Positions 1 to 8,488 of a stretch of 64,000 bases of DNA are shown piece by piece (within the stretch, counting starts at the first letter, position 1; every line of letters begins with the position of its first letter). Source of the DNA: Clostridium aceticum (GTDB lineage: Bacteria > Bacillota > Clostridia > Peptostreptococcales > Natronincolaceae). The stretch lies in contig NZ_CP009687.1 of NCBI RefSeq assembly GCF_001042715.1, positions 3,897,418 through 3,961,417 of the forward strand. Reading direction: 5' to 3'. The position numbers and the translations under genes were made by a program. A model generated the notes under the pieces. That model searched no databases. It had not been told where the DNA came from and saw only the letters and a program-made list of their open reading frames with translations.

Positions 1-68
1 ACAGCTGTAAAAGTTTTATTGCAACTTAAATAGTTGTTTTTCTACAGATAATTGGTTTCAAATATGAG

Positions 69-257
69 TCATAAGCGTTAACTTAATACAATTATTTGCA
101 AATTTCTATCGAACTATCATCCTAGGCGTAGCGAAGGATCTTGGCATAACGAGAAATTTTGCTAATCCTAAGATGCTTCGGTCGTTATCTCCCTCCAGAG
201 GACAAAATAGCACTTTCATAACAATGACAAATTATGGTTTAGATTAACGCTAATGAT
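69..257. repeat. MITE-like palindromic repeat, family A, copy 1 (long form)
   Basis: The ends are inverted copies related to ATCATAAGCGTTAACTTAA. The interior contains TCATCCT..GCGTAGCGAAGGATCTTGG and a rough complement around AAGATGCTTCGG. There is no open reading frame. Nine more copies occur in this window, in both orientations, always at or between gene ends. This copy has an extra internal segment (CACTTTCATAACAATGA) that is shared only with the fragment near 2600. The terminal repeats, small size and lack of coding are typical of a miniature inverted-repeat element; no partner transposase is visible. Confidence 0.75.
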
Positions 258-333
258 ATCATTATAACAAATTTATTTATCCAAAACAAAAACCAGCAGT
301 AAACTTACCACTGGTCAGCAATTTTTGTAGAAG

Positions 334-537
334 TCATGGAAATTTTACTACAAGATCATCTATACGGATGCCTAAAGCCGCAGCTATAGATACTACTTTG
401 TTAAAGGAAGGATTCTTTTTGTCACCCCTTTCTAACTCTTCAATATAGCTCTTAGAGATCTGAGTAATTCTGGATACATCCATAGTGGTATACCCCTTCT
501 TCATTCTTATCTCTCTTATTTTGAATCCATTTAACAT
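334..537 (-). CDS. Small XRE-family helix-turn-helix regulator
   Basis: This is a 67-residue protein that is almost entirely one HTH_3 (Cro/C1-type) domain: an IREIRMKKGYT helix, the recognition region around ITQISKSYIEELERG, and a typical IAAALGIRIDDLV end. It should bind DNA as a dimer and has no effector domain. I chose the ATG at 537 because GGGGGGA lies 6 bases upstream; an in-frame ATG at 552 adds five residues but lacks such a site. It stands alone, downstream on its strand of the DnaA-box cluster and the candidate small RNA, so its target cannot be inferred. SinR-like or phage-derived orphan regulators look similar. Confidence 0.8.
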   Translation of the reverse strand: MLNGFKIREIRMKKGYTTMDVSRITQISKSYIEELERGDKKNPSFNKVVSIAAALGIRIDDLVVKFP

Positions 538-768
538 ACTAAATCCCCCCATTACTAAAAGTATGAATAAAAGTATGGTGATACAAGCAGCTTTATTTTA
601 ACTAAAGGCTTTTCTTCATTATATGTTTATAAATCTGTGTCTATTAACTTGGATAGAATTATTTATTAAAATTTCTGAAAACTCCTTTGAGATTAACTTC
701 TACAAAAAATAACACACTCCTTCTTATAAGTGCCTAGAAAAAAATGGATTCATTACTAACCCTTTTTC

Positions 769-883
769 TGTGGATACTTTTGTGGTTTTTCTGTGGATAT
801 TGTGTATAGTATTGTTAATAATGCAGTCTCAATAAGCCATAATCCTGTAGATAAGATTGTTAATAACAACAAACTTATCCACA
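769..883. other. Cluster of DnaA-box-like 9-mers
   Basis: Five sites resemble the DnaA box TTATNCACA. There is one exact TTATCCACA at 875-883 on the plus strand. Three 8-of-9 matches lie on the minus strand, read here as TGTGGATAC at 769, TGTGGATAT at 792 and TGTAGATAA at 846. A weaker TGTGTATAG lies at 802. AT-rich GTTAATAA repeats at 814 and 859 are interspersed. This density in 115 bp is well above chance for 36 percent GC DNA by eye. No dnaA or dnaN lies in the window, so calling it an origin would be premature. Confidence 0.5.
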
Positions 884-909
884 ATAACCATTAAGTTGAA
901 AGTTAGTTA

Positions 910-1039
910 AAAAAAACACAAAAAGACCCTCGTCTTATAGACGAATAGGTCTTCATAGTTATACTTGATTCTAGAACTTAATGAGTCATTGCACATAATT
1001 AGGGGTAAAGAGGGAAGATAATTTAGGGGTATTATCTTT
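910..1039 (-). ncRNA. Candidate ~125-nt small RNA with own promoter and terminator
   Basis: A transcript started by the consensus promoter at 1046-1074 would begin near 1039. It would end at a strong intrinsic terminator: stem AAGACC/GGTCTT plus TCGTCT/AGACGA at 923-953, followed on the minus strand by TTTTTGTGTTTTTTTT. No ORF with a ribosome binding site lies inside. The 5' half carries C-rich single-stranded stretches (ACCCCTAA, CTTCCCTCTTT) of the kind Gram-positive small RNAs use to pair with Shine-Dalgarno sequences. It could also be an attenuated leader for the XRE gene downstream. Confidence 0.55.
923..953 (-). terminator. Intrinsic terminator of the small RNA
   Basis: Two stacked stems, AAGACC/GGTCTT outside and TCGTCT/AGACGA inside, are followed on the minus strand by an interrupted run of 13 T over 17 bases. 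Confidence 0.7.
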
Positions 1040-1045
1040 AATATG

Positions 1046-1074
1046 ATTATATATTATTGTTAAAATTATGTCAA
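1046..1074 (-). promoter_or_regulatory. Consensus sigma-A promoter of the candidate small RNA
   Basis: On the minus strand the -35 is TTGACA (1069-1074), the spacer is exactly 17 bp and the -10 is TATAAT (1046-1051). Both hexamers match the consensus perfectly, which is rare. Transcription runs left toward the terminator at 923-953; no coding gene starts between them. Confidence 0.75.
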
Positions 1075-1285
1075 TATACTTTTTAAAAAAACTTACAAAT
1101 ATTCCCCAACTCCTTCCAGCAAGCTGAAACATCGGAGAATCAAGATAAACCTTCATTTTTGACTGTAAGCTAGACGAATTTACTAAAAGTATGATATTGT
1201 ATTAAGGAAAGCGAAACACACGTGGTTACTTTTAAATTTAAAAACGTATATCTATGCTATCTTAACACAGAAAAAGGTGATTGAA

Positions 1286-2374
1286 ATGAGAATGATTGAC
1301 TTAATCCACGCTACTGAAGACCACGTCTTGGCTATTCCACTTTTTAATGACCAAGGAAAAATCCTATTATCTAAAGGAGTCAAATTAAAACCCTCTTTAG
1401 CATCTAAGCTATTAGCCATGGGATATACCAAAGTATATATAAAGGATGAGTATAGCGAAAAAGAAATTGAAGATATCATCAAACCCCATGTCCGCCAAAA
1501 AGCTATTGGTCATATTCGAAAATTAGCCTCTATAGCAAAAGACGACCCCAAGGAGACTGCAAATAAACAGCAAGCCTTTAATACAGACTTAACAATGGCC
1601 AAAGCTACCATCTCTACCATTGTGGAGGAAATTTTTTCTAAAAAAGATATTGTCATCGATTTATTAGACCTAAAAACTGTAGAGGGTTATATTTATGAGC
1701 ACTCCATCAATGTGATGATTCACTCTTTGGTTTTAGGCAGTAGCCTGGGTTTAGCCATGGCAGAGTTAGAAAAGCTGGCATTGGCTGCAGCTCTGCATGA
1801 TATTGGACTGATGTTTGTTTCCGACAACATTCTAAAAAAACAAGGTCCCTTAACTCCAGAAGAAATGGAAGAAGTGAAAAGCCATACCTATAAAGGCTAT
1901 GAATTTTTAAAAACAAAAACAGATTTAAACCCTACCATTCGTATTCCTGCTTTACAACACCACAAACGTTATGATGATACTGGTTACCCCGACCTAGTAT
2001 CCTATCATGAAACTCATTTGTTTTCTAGGATCATCAGTGTAGCAGACACCTTTGATGCTATGACCTCTGATCGACCCTATAGAAAAGCCCTGCCGGTGGC
2101 AGAGGTATTGGAATATATTATGGGGAGCGGTGGCACATTGTTTCACCCCACCTTAACCAAGGCTTTTATCTTACACATCAACCCCTATCCCATCAACACG
2201 CTTGTTAAGCTAAATGACGGTAGCACTGGGGTAGTTATTCAGGTAAATGGTCGGTTTTATTCAAGGCCCGTGGTGCGATTAGTAATGGACCAGTACCAGA
2301 AAAAGATCAACCAGACGGTAAATTTATTAGAAAATCGTACGCTAGTTATTCAGAGTACCGTAAGTAAGATTTAA
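1286..2374 (+). CDS. HD-GYP domain protein, probable cyclic-di-GMP phosphodiesterase
   Basis: This 362-residue protein has an N-terminal region of about 110 residues (containing PLFNDQGKILLSKGVKL) and a C-terminal HD-GYP domain. The LHDIG metal-binding pair is near residues 171-172 and HHKRYDDTGYP near 225-235. HD-GYP enzymes hydrolyse cyclic dinucleotides, usually c-di-GMP; metal ligands and the GYP signature are both present, so activity is likely. I prefer ATG 1286, because AAAAAGGTGA lies just upstream and the longer GTG start at 1277 falls inside that site. It is monocistronic. A paralogue with the same architecture lies at 9575-10669. No membrane segment or receiver domain is visible, so the input signal is unknown. 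Confidence 0.85.
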   Translation: MRMIDLIHATEDHVLAIPLFNDQGKILLSKGVKLKPSLASKLLAMGYTKVYIKDEYSEKEIEDIIKPHVRQKAIGHIRKLASIAKDDPKETANKQQAFNTDLTMAKATISTIVEEIFSKKDIVIDLLDLKTVEGYIYEHSINVMIHSLVLGSSLGLAMAELEKLALAAALHDIGLMFVSDNILKKQGPLTPEEMEEVKSHTYKGYEFLKTKTDLNPTIRIPALQHHKRYDDTGYPDLVSYHETHLFSRIISVADTFDAMTSDRPYRKALPVAEVLEYIMGSGGTLFHPTLTKAFILHINPYPINTLVKLNDGSTGVVIQVNGRFYSRPVVRLVMDQYQKKINQTVNLLENRTLVIQSTVSKI

Positions 2375-2393
2375 TATTCTACACTACTACAAA

Positions 2394-2622
2394 CGCCACA
2401 GGGACAGTTTCTTCCGGCTGCGTCAGCATTGTCATCCTGAGGGTAACGAATGAGTCTTAAAGCTCTAAAATACAAGATTCTTCACTACCTTCAGAATTCC
2501 ACGGGTTGACCACACCACGATAAAGGAAAGTGTCATTCTGAGCACAGCGAAGAATCTTAAGATCCTTCGGTCGTTATCTCCCTCAGGAGGACAAAATAGT
2601 ACTTTCATAACAATGATAAAAC
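2394..2622. repeat. Degenerate repeat patch: GGGACAG fragment plus family A fragment
   Basis: This non-coding gap holds CCACAGGGACAGTTTCTTC, related to the GGGAC palindrome at 20782. It is followed by two family A-derived stretches: TGTCATCCTGAGGGTAACG near 2430 and TGTCATTCTGAGCACAGCG near 2532. The latter is followed by the long-form segment shared with copy 1. The terminal TTAACGC repeats are missing, so it looks like a decayed or partial copy. Confidence 0.55.
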
Positions 2623-2695
2623 ACCAATAAGATTAGTTTTTGCGTTGTAGAAGTTTCATTACAACTCTATATCGTCGAGAACAACTTTTGACTTA

Positions 2696-2725
2696 TAGAC
2701 ATATGCTTCTAGGGGCGTATGTCTA
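2696..2725 (-). terminator. Putative weak terminator of the gerA-gerC operon
   Basis: A TAGACATA/TATGTCTA stem sits just downstream of the gerC stop on the minus strand. The T run after it is poor, so the call is tentative. Confidence 0.35.
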
Positions 2726-2742
2726 CAGGTATTTTCTCCATC

Positions 2743-3855
2743 TCATCTTCTAAAATCAAGCACGTCCGTACTGCCCTTCAGATGATGGTTCACCTGCATT
2801 TCTAGTTGTGTCACCTCTATGACATTGTCTATATCCATCCTAGGGTATTTTCTTTTAAAGATCTCCTGAACATCAAATAGATCGATTCCCTTTTCCTTAT
2901 ATTCATTAAATAATCTATGACACTTTTGTTGAATTATCTTTTCTCCATTTTGCTCTATTGTCTTCACTGCTGCCTCATCCAAAATCAGTCTTTCTTCCAT
3001 CCCCGCTATTACCGTTTGAACATTGACGGTTTGTCTTAGATAGATCCTGCCCTCTTCGTAGAGAATATCTGTGATAGTATTGCTTTTTACGATTTCAAGG
3101 GTTACCTTCTTTTCAGCAAATTCAGGGTGAGGAACATCTAAGTACCCCTTTCGCACTTTATCGTTTATAAAGGCTATTGGCACCATATCCTTTACCTCTA
3201 ATTTATCCACCAGCTTGTCATTATGAAAGACCGCCGCTCCATCCTTCTTTACCTTCGTCTCTAGATGGTTTTCATCTACCTTAATAGCGGTAATAATAGA
3301 GGTGTTTTTCCCCATTCTTCGATCATTTAGCAGTTCATATAGTTTACGATGCTCTATCGTCAACCTAGAAAGAGGTCGGTCCATTAAATCAAAGAGATAC
3401 AGACCTAAGTATTCATTTTGTTTTAAAGGAACATCGAGAAGCTCGTTTGGGTCCCCAAAATATACCATTACATAGGGGCGAAGCAATAGCTCCTGATGCC
3501 GATGAAGATAATCAATCATTCCTTCCAGCCCCACCTGGGCTGCTCTTTCAGTGAAAATAATGGCTTTATTTTGTGTATAATCAAAGGGATGAGCACCAAT
3601 CAACTCAAAATCCGATATGGCATCAAAAAAGGTCTTTCCTTCCCGTTGGTACAAAATCCTCTGCCCCTGCTCTGTATTGTCCTGATTACTGCGGTAGGCA
3701 TGGAAAATCTCCAAACTTATTACATAGTCCCCCTCCTCATTGATATCGATAAGCATGGCGGTGGGAAACAACATTCTGTTAATATCATTGTAGTTATAGC
3801 AACCTTTTAACAGCAAACTACAAATCAAAAGTACAACCACGTAAATTTTCTTCAT
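2743..3855 (-). CDS. Spore germination lipoprotein, Ger(x)C family
   Basis: This 370-residue C subunit of a GerA-type germinant receptor has a signal peptide ending in the lipobox LLLKGC (Cys19), so it should be lipid-anchored outside the inner spore membrane. The NDINRMLFPTAMLIDIN stretch is the usual start of the GerAC N-terminal domain, and the C-terminal region is the usual GerAC fold. It overlaps the gerA gene upstream by 4 bases (ATGA), so the two are translationally coupled. The matching permease is divergent, at 5403. By family knowledge the C subunit is needed for receptor function but its biochemical role is unclear. Confidence 0.9.
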   Translation of the reverse strand: MKKIYVVVLLICSLLLKGCYNYNDINRMLFPTAMLIDINEEGDYVISLEIFHAYRSNQDNTEQGQRILYQREGKTFFDAISDFELIGAHPFDYTQNKAIIFTERAAQVGLEGMIDYLHRHQELLLRPYVMVYFGDPNELLDVPLKQNEYLGLYLFDLMDRPLSRLTIEHRKLYELLNDRRMGKNTSIITAIKVDENHLETKVKKDGAAVFHNDKLVDKLEVKDMVPIAFINDKVRKGYLDVPHPEFAEKKVTLEIVKSNTITDILYEEGRIYLRQTVNVQTVIAGMEERLILDEAAVKTIEQNGEKIIQQKCHRLFNEYKEKGIDLFDVQEIFKRKYPRMDIDNVIEVTQLEMQVNHHLKGSTDVLDFRR

Positions 3856-5282
3856 TCCTTCTCATCCCCCTTCAGTATATTCTTAGAGATCTTATTCATA
3901 TCGTCTCGAAGAAGATTGTCCTTAAAGTTAAAATTCTTCAAGGTTCCCAGAGGGTAAAGATAAGGATAATCACAGCTGTCTAAACTGGCTAGATGAGAAC
4001 AAAAGACTATAAAACCAATAAAAAAACCCGGCAGTCCCAATAAAGCAGAAAATATCATGATAATATTGGTCCATATACTAACTCCCCCATAGAGTTTTGG
4101 AATTAAAAATAAGGATATTGCCGACAAAGCCACCACCAGTACGGTAATCTCCGATGCCATACCGGAACGAATGGCGGCATCTCCTAAAATCAATGCCCCT
4201 ACGATACTGATGGCAGGACCTATCGCCTGAGGCAATCGGATACCTGCCTCCCTTAACAACTGGAAGAAAAACATCATAATAACCACCTCTACTATAGTGG
4301 GGAAGGGCACCCCTGCCCTTAAAACCGCCAGACGAAACACAAAGATAGAGGGGATTAAGCTAAAATGATACGTAGTCAGTGCCACATATAATCCTGGTAA
4401 CAATAGTGCAATTAAAAGAGCCACCCACCTAATTAAACGAAAATAATTTTGAGGATATTTATTTAAATAATAATCATCTGCCATCTGGATTTCTTCTAAA
4501 AAGAAATGTGGTGCCGTCAGGGCAAAGGGACTGCTGTCTGCTAGGATAGCCACCCTTCCTTCTGATACCTTCGACACCAGAACATCTGGCTTTTCCGTAT
4601 AACCTATGGTATCAAAGGGGGTTCTTTTACACTTTAATTCTTCTTCGATGAAGTTAATTTCAAATAAAAAGTGGTTATTTATATTTTCTAATCGCCTTTT
4701 TATGTATTGTACTAGATGCTGTGGTGCCTTGCCCTCAATGTACACCAGCAAAACGGTGGTGTTGCTTTCCTCCCCAATAATTACCCTTTCAAACTTTAAA
4801 TCTCTGTTTCGAATTTTTTTTCTGATTAAAGATATGTTCTCTGCAATATTTTCCGTTAATCCTTCCCTTGGACCTTTAATGACCACTTCACTGGGGGGTT
4901 CCTCGATAGCTCTAGAGCTGTACTGTCTTGCTGAACAATAAATTACAGCGTCAATAAAACTAAAAAGCAAGATGATATCCCCAGATAAAATGTGCAATAG
5001 AATTGCATCGATTTTCTCCACATCACCTATATGATTGGCTGCCAACACTCTGCTTTTTATTACTTCTATATCATCACTTATTTCCTCTTGCTGTAATAGT
5101 GGTGAAATTATGTATTGACTAATATAAGTACTATCGCTGATGCTATCCAGAAAGATCAGCTGTATAACACCCTTGTCGGTATGAATTTCTCTTAAAATAA
5201 CATCATAGTTATCTCCTAACTTTTCTTTAATTTCTTTCAATCTAGCTTGATATTTTTTTTCATTCATTGACTTTTTACTCAT
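3852..5282 (-). CDS. Spore germination protein, GerA family (receptor A subunit)
   Basis: This 476-residue GerA-family membrane protein has a soluble N-terminal half with the KGPREGLTENI motif that precedes the second subdomain. Several hydrophobic segments follow from about residue 285, with the diagnostic GVPFPTIVEV and LREAGIRLPQAIG sequences. The A subunit works with B and C subunits in the inner spore membrane to sense nutrient germinants. The region upstream (5283-5402) is shared with the divergent gerB. This protein is shorter at the N-terminus than the paralogue at 18880. No forespore promoter could be recognised confidently in the shared gap. Confidence 0.92.
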   Translation of the reverse strand: MSKKSMNEKKYQARLKEIKEKLGDNYDVILREIHTDKGVIQLIFLDSISDSTYISQYIISPLLQQEEISDDIEVIKSRVLAANHIGDVEKIDAILLHILSGDIILLFSFIDAVIYCSARQYSSRAIEEPPSEVVIKGPREGLTENIAENISLIRKKIRNRDLKFERVIIGEESNTTVLLVYIEGKAPQHLVQYIKRRLENINNHFLFEINFIEEELKCKRTPFDTIGYTEKPDVLVSKVSEGRVAILADSSPFALTAPHFFLEEIQMADDYYLNKYPQNYFRLIRWVALLIALLLPGLYVALTTYHFSLIPSIFVFRLAVLRAGVPFPTIVEVVIMMFFFQLLREAGIRLPQAIGPAISIVGALILGDAAIRSGMASEITVLVVALSAISLFLIPKLYGGVSIWTNIIMIFSALLGLPGFFIGFIVFCSHLASLDSCDYPYLYPLGTLKNFNFKDNLLRDDMNKISKNILKGDEKE

Positions 5283-5402
5283 TATATCACCCAGCTTATT
5301 TTCTGTAGCAACAAGTCGAAATATGTATTCTAAGGAATAATTTTTATTTTTTTGATAGATAATACAATATAAAGTAATTTTTTCCTTAAGGGGGTTAGCA
5401 GC

Positions 5403-6497
5403 ATGGATAAGTTTTCCTCAAAGCATTTTGGCGTCTTTATTGTAGCCACTAGCGTGGTTTCCTTAAAAACCTATCCCACCGTCTATACTAAAAATGGTAT
5501 GCGGGAAAGTTGGATTGCTATGATTGTTGCTTCTATTTTTATCTTGCTTTATTTGATTTGTATGATGAAAATTTGTCAAAGTCATAAGAATTACAACTTT
5601 TATAAAATTTATCAGGAAGCTTTAGGAAAGGGTTTAGGTAATCTACTGATTGCTTTGTTTTTATTCTCCTTATTCCTCACTTTAGTAGAAGCCGCTGCTG
5701 TACAGTCAAATGCAATGCATGTCAATATGTTGGTAGAAACCCCTATTTGGTATTTTTTAGTGTTTTTTATTTTTCCCACCCTTTATACAGTATCAAAAGG
5801 TCTTGTGCCTGTTATTGTCGTTACCTTGATTGGTATCACCCTTGTAACCATATCGGGGATTAACCTAGCTATATTGACAGCTAAGGATAAACACCTTGCC
5901 TACCTGCTGCCAGTATTTGAAAGGGGTTTCACTAAAGGCTTTCTATTGTCTATTTTGCAAATTCTTGGTCTTTACGGAGCTGTTACTATTATCTTTCCCT
6001 ACTTAACCAAAATCAAAGATAATAAAAAGTTATTAAAACATAGTGTCTTAGGTCTTTTATTTGTTATTCAGATGCAGCTTGTTTCTCTAACCGGTTTGAT
6101 TCAAACCTTTCATATTGAAGTCGTCAATGAGATGATTTATCCTAACCTCTTGCAGACCCAATTGGTGACCTATTTTCGTTATCTAGAGGCAGGAGAGTTG
6201 TTTGTTATGCTACAGATGGTGGGGGGATGGTACTTAAAATATATCATTACTTTCTATGGTTTTTTAATCCTCCTAGAGGAGATGGGGATTAGAAAGAAGT
6301 GGGTGCCTTATTTTATCACAATTCTTGTTGGTGTCTGTGGCTATTTGGCTGCCAATAATTTGTTTCTTCTTTTAAGGCTGTTAAATTACTATACTTATTT
6401 TTCCTTAGTAAATTTTATTATCATTCCCTTCTTTGTTTTTACCATCTTTCATATAAAGAAAAGCAAGCAGAAATCCCCTGCTTCAAAAAATCATTAA
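5403..6497 (+). CDS. Spore germination permease, GerB family (divergent)
   Basis: This 364-residue polytopic protein has about ten hydrophobic segments and the GerAB/spore-permease signature. It belongs to the amino acid-polyamine-organocation superfamily, and B subunits of germinant receptors are thought to bind the germinant. Start ATG 5403 has AAGGGGG about 8 bases upstream. It is divergent from gerA/gerC, which is unusual because A, B and C are commonly co-transcribed. The shared 120-bp gap suggests coordinated expression. Charged Lys-rich residues end the protein, and the stop is followed at once by a terminator hairpin. Confidence 0.9.
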   Translation: MDKFSSKHFGVFIVATSVVSLKTYPTVYTKNGMRESWIAMIVASIFILLYLICMMKICQSHKNYNFYKIYQEALGKGLGNLLIALFLFSLFLTLVEAAAVQSNAMHVNMLVETPIWYFLVFFIFPTLYTVSKGLVPVIVVTLIGITLVTISGINLAILTAKDKHLAYLLPVFERGFTKGFLLSILQILGLYGAVTIIFPYLTKIKDNKKLLKHSVLGLLFVIQMQLVSLTGLIQTFHIEVVNEMIYPNLLQTQLVTYFRYLEAGELFVMLQMVGGWYLKYIITFYGFLILLEEMGIRKKWVPYFITILVGVCGYLAANNLFLLLRLLNYYTYFSLVNFIIIPFFVFTIFHIKKSKQKSPASKNH

Positions 6498-6498
6498 A

Positions 6499-6526
6499 AG
6501 ACCTCGGGATTCTTTTCCCGAGGTCT
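6499..6526. terminator. Bidirectional terminator between gerB and the alcohol dehydrogenase
   Basis: A perfect 11-bp stem AGACCTCGGGA/TCCCGAGGTCT lies between convergent genes. The minus-strand side is followed by TTTAATGATTTTTTG, favouring a main role for the dehydrogenase transcript. Confidence 0.8.
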
Positions 6527-6546
6527 CTCAGTATATATAATTTTAA

Positions 6547-7701
6547 TTACATAGCGTTCTTAAAGATTTGGATAACGTCTTCTAAAGTAGGTACTCTTGG
6601 GTTAGTGAAACCGCAAGCATCCTTCATAGCATTTTCTGCCATAACTTTAAGATCTTCTTCCTTAACGCCTAAGTCAGTTAAGCCAGCTGGAATACCAACG
6701 TCTTGAGATAATTTCTTGATAGCTGCGATAGCTTTGTCAGCAGCTTCTCTTACAGATAATCCTTCTATGTTTTCGCCTAATGCAACAGCGATATCAGCAA
6801 AACGTTGAGGATTACTGATTAAGTTGTATTGCTCTACGTGTGGTAATAAGATCGCATTACAAACACCATGAGGAAGGTTATAGAATCCACCTAATTGGTG
6901 AGCCATAGCATGAACATAACCTAAACTAGCGTTGTTAAATGCCATACCGCCTAGGAACTGAGCATAAGCCATGTTTTCTCTAGCTTTGAAGTTTTGGCCA
7001 TTCGCAACAGCGTTTCTTAAGTTTTCAGAGATTAACTTGATTGACATAAGAGCAGCTGAATCAGTTACTGGTGTAGCAATAGTTGAAACATAAGCTTCTA
7101 CAGAGTGAGTTAAAGCATCCATACCTGTTGCAGCTGTTAAGGCTGGTGGCTTCTTCATCATCATTAATGGATCATTGATAGATACGCTTGGAGTTACTCT
7201 CCAGTCAACGATTGCCATTTTGATATGTCTGTCTGTATCAGTGATGATACAGAAACGTGTCATTTCACTAGCTGTACCAGCTGTAGTATTGATAGCGATA
7301 AATGGAACAAAAGGATTAGTAGACTTGTTAACGCCTTCATATTCTCTGATGTTTCCACCATTTGATGCTACAAGACCAACACCTTTAGCACAGTCATGAG
7401 GAGAACCTCCACCTAAAGAGATAATCATGTCACAACCATTTGCTTTGTACATATCATATCCATCATGTACGTTCTTGTCAGTTGGATTTGGCTCAGCACC
7501 ATCAAATACAACAACTTCTAATCCAGCTGCTTCTACGATAGCTTTTACTTCATCAGCCATACCCATTTTGTTAAGCATAACATCAGTAACGATTAAAGGT
7601 TTCTTTGCTCCTAATGCTTTTGCTTGCTCTCCAACTTCTTGAACTGCACCTGGTCCCATTAGGTTAACGTTTGGCATAAAATAGCTGTACACTTGACTCA
7701 T
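6547..7701 (-). CDS. Iron-containing alcohol dehydrogenase (type III)
   Basis: This 384-residue, full-length Fe-ADH has the GGGSPHDCAKG nucleotide-binding loop near residue 97. The expected metal ligands are in GMDALTHSVEAY (Asp and His), GYVHAMAHQLGG (His) and LPHGVCNAILLPH (His). It should interconvert an alcohol and aldehyde with NAD(H) in fermentative metabolism; the family also includes 1,3-propanediol and lactaldehyde reductases, so the substrate is not assigned. The codon choice looks more biased than in neighbours, which suggests strong expression. RBS AAAGGGGGAAG precedes the ATG. A long non-coding upstream region holds a promoter with an embedded palindrome. Confidence 0.92.
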   Translation of the reverse strand: MSQVYSYFMPNVNLMGPGAVQEVGEQAKALGAKKPLIVTDVMLNKMGMADEVKAIVEAAGLEVVVFDGAEPNPTDKNVHDGYDMYKANGCDMIISLGGGSPHDCAKGVGLVASNGGNIREYEGVNKSTNPFVPFIAINTTAGTASEMTRFCIITDTDRHIKMAIVDWRVTPSVSINDPLMMMKKPPALTAATGMDALTHSVEAYVSTIATPVTDSAALMSIKLISENLRNAVANGQNFKARENMAYAQFLGGMAFNNASLGYVHAMAHQLGGFYNLPHGVCNAILLPHVEQYNLISNPQRFADIAVALGENIEGLSVREAADKAIAAIKKLSQDVGIPAGLTDLGVKEEDLKVMAENAMKDACGFTNPRVPTLEDVIQIFKNAM

Positions 7702-7734
7702 TAAATCTTCCCCCTTTTAAAATATTAATGGTTT

Positions 7735-7762
7735 ATAATATTGCCTATTTAAAATAGGCCAA
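7735..7762 (-). promoter_or_regulatory. Putative adh promoter with an embedded palindromic operator
   Basis: On the minus strand TTGGCC (7757-7762) and TATTAT (7735-7740) are 16 bp apart. The perfect palindrome GCCTATTT-A-AAATAGGC (7743-7759) fills the spacer. TAGACA/TGTCTA half sites recur upstream at 7764, 7791 and 7798, and GTAGACAA at 7819-7826. The arrangement suggests a repressor or MerR-like regulator; the regulator is unknown, and the -35 match is poor. Confidence 0.4.
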
Positions 7763-8170
7763 TAGACAAATGAAATCGTTTTTCTTCTGGTGTCTAATTG
7801 TCCACTTCCCCTAATAAAGTAGACAACCCTTTAACTTAATATATTGTCAAGCTCTCTCTTTTATGAATCTTTTATGAATATATTTTAATATTTTTTTATT
7901 AACACTCTTTATCCTTTACAGCAAAAGATTGCAATAAAAACTTAATCATCAATATATTCACTAAACTTATAAGAGGCTATCAATCTCATTTTCTGTTTTT
8001 ATTTTACTATATTGCAAAGAAAAATATATTCAAAATTGAATGAATTGTAAGAAATTATGTATGAACTGTTGAAATAAACGATTGAATAGTAATAATAATG
8101 ATTTTGTAGTAACAATTTCCATGTAATACTTCTCCAATTTTAGAAGAATTCAATTAAATTCATTTTCTTC

Positions 8171-8219
8171 TGATAGATAAGCAAGTTCAAAATTAAGTCC
8201 TGATGTTGTTTATCTATAT
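8171..8219. repeat. Repeat family B, short (internally deleted) copy
   Basis: GATAAGCAAGTTCAAA is joined directly to ATTAAGTCCTGATGTTG and TTTATCTATA. These are the two ends of the 123-bp element at 29062-29184 in inverted orientation, with the middle missing between TCAAA direct repeats. Confidence 0.65.
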
Positions 8220-8239
8220 ATTAAAAAACGTATATGATA

Positions 8240-8400
8240 ATCTTAGACGTTAACTTAACACAATTATTTCCAAAATTCTCTCCAACTGTCATCCTGAGCA
8301 TAGTTGGAATAACCAAGAACTTTGCTAATACGTAAGATCCTTCAACTTCGCTTTGCTCCCCTCAGGATGACAAATTATGGTTTAAGTTAACGCTTATGAT
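8240..8400. repeat. MITE-like repeat family A, copy 2
   Basis: The right end TTAAGTTAACGCTTATGAT is intact. The left end is ATCTTAGACGTTAACTTAA, with changes. The interior carries AACTGTCATCCTGAGCATAG and the complementary CCCCTCAGGATGACAA. It sits between the adh upstream region and the peptidase gene. Confidence 0.8.
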
Positions 8401-8488
8401 ATGATAATAGATATATGCTTAGAACTAAGCTGGTAGCTAAAAAGTTGTACAAGTTGAGTTCTTTGTATAGAAAAAAGGAGGCATTCAC

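Noticed and set aside
769-883. Calling the DnaA-box cluster the chromosomal origin
   Set aside because: No dnaA, dnaN, rpmH or parAB genes are present, and gene orientation suggests the origin lies to the right.
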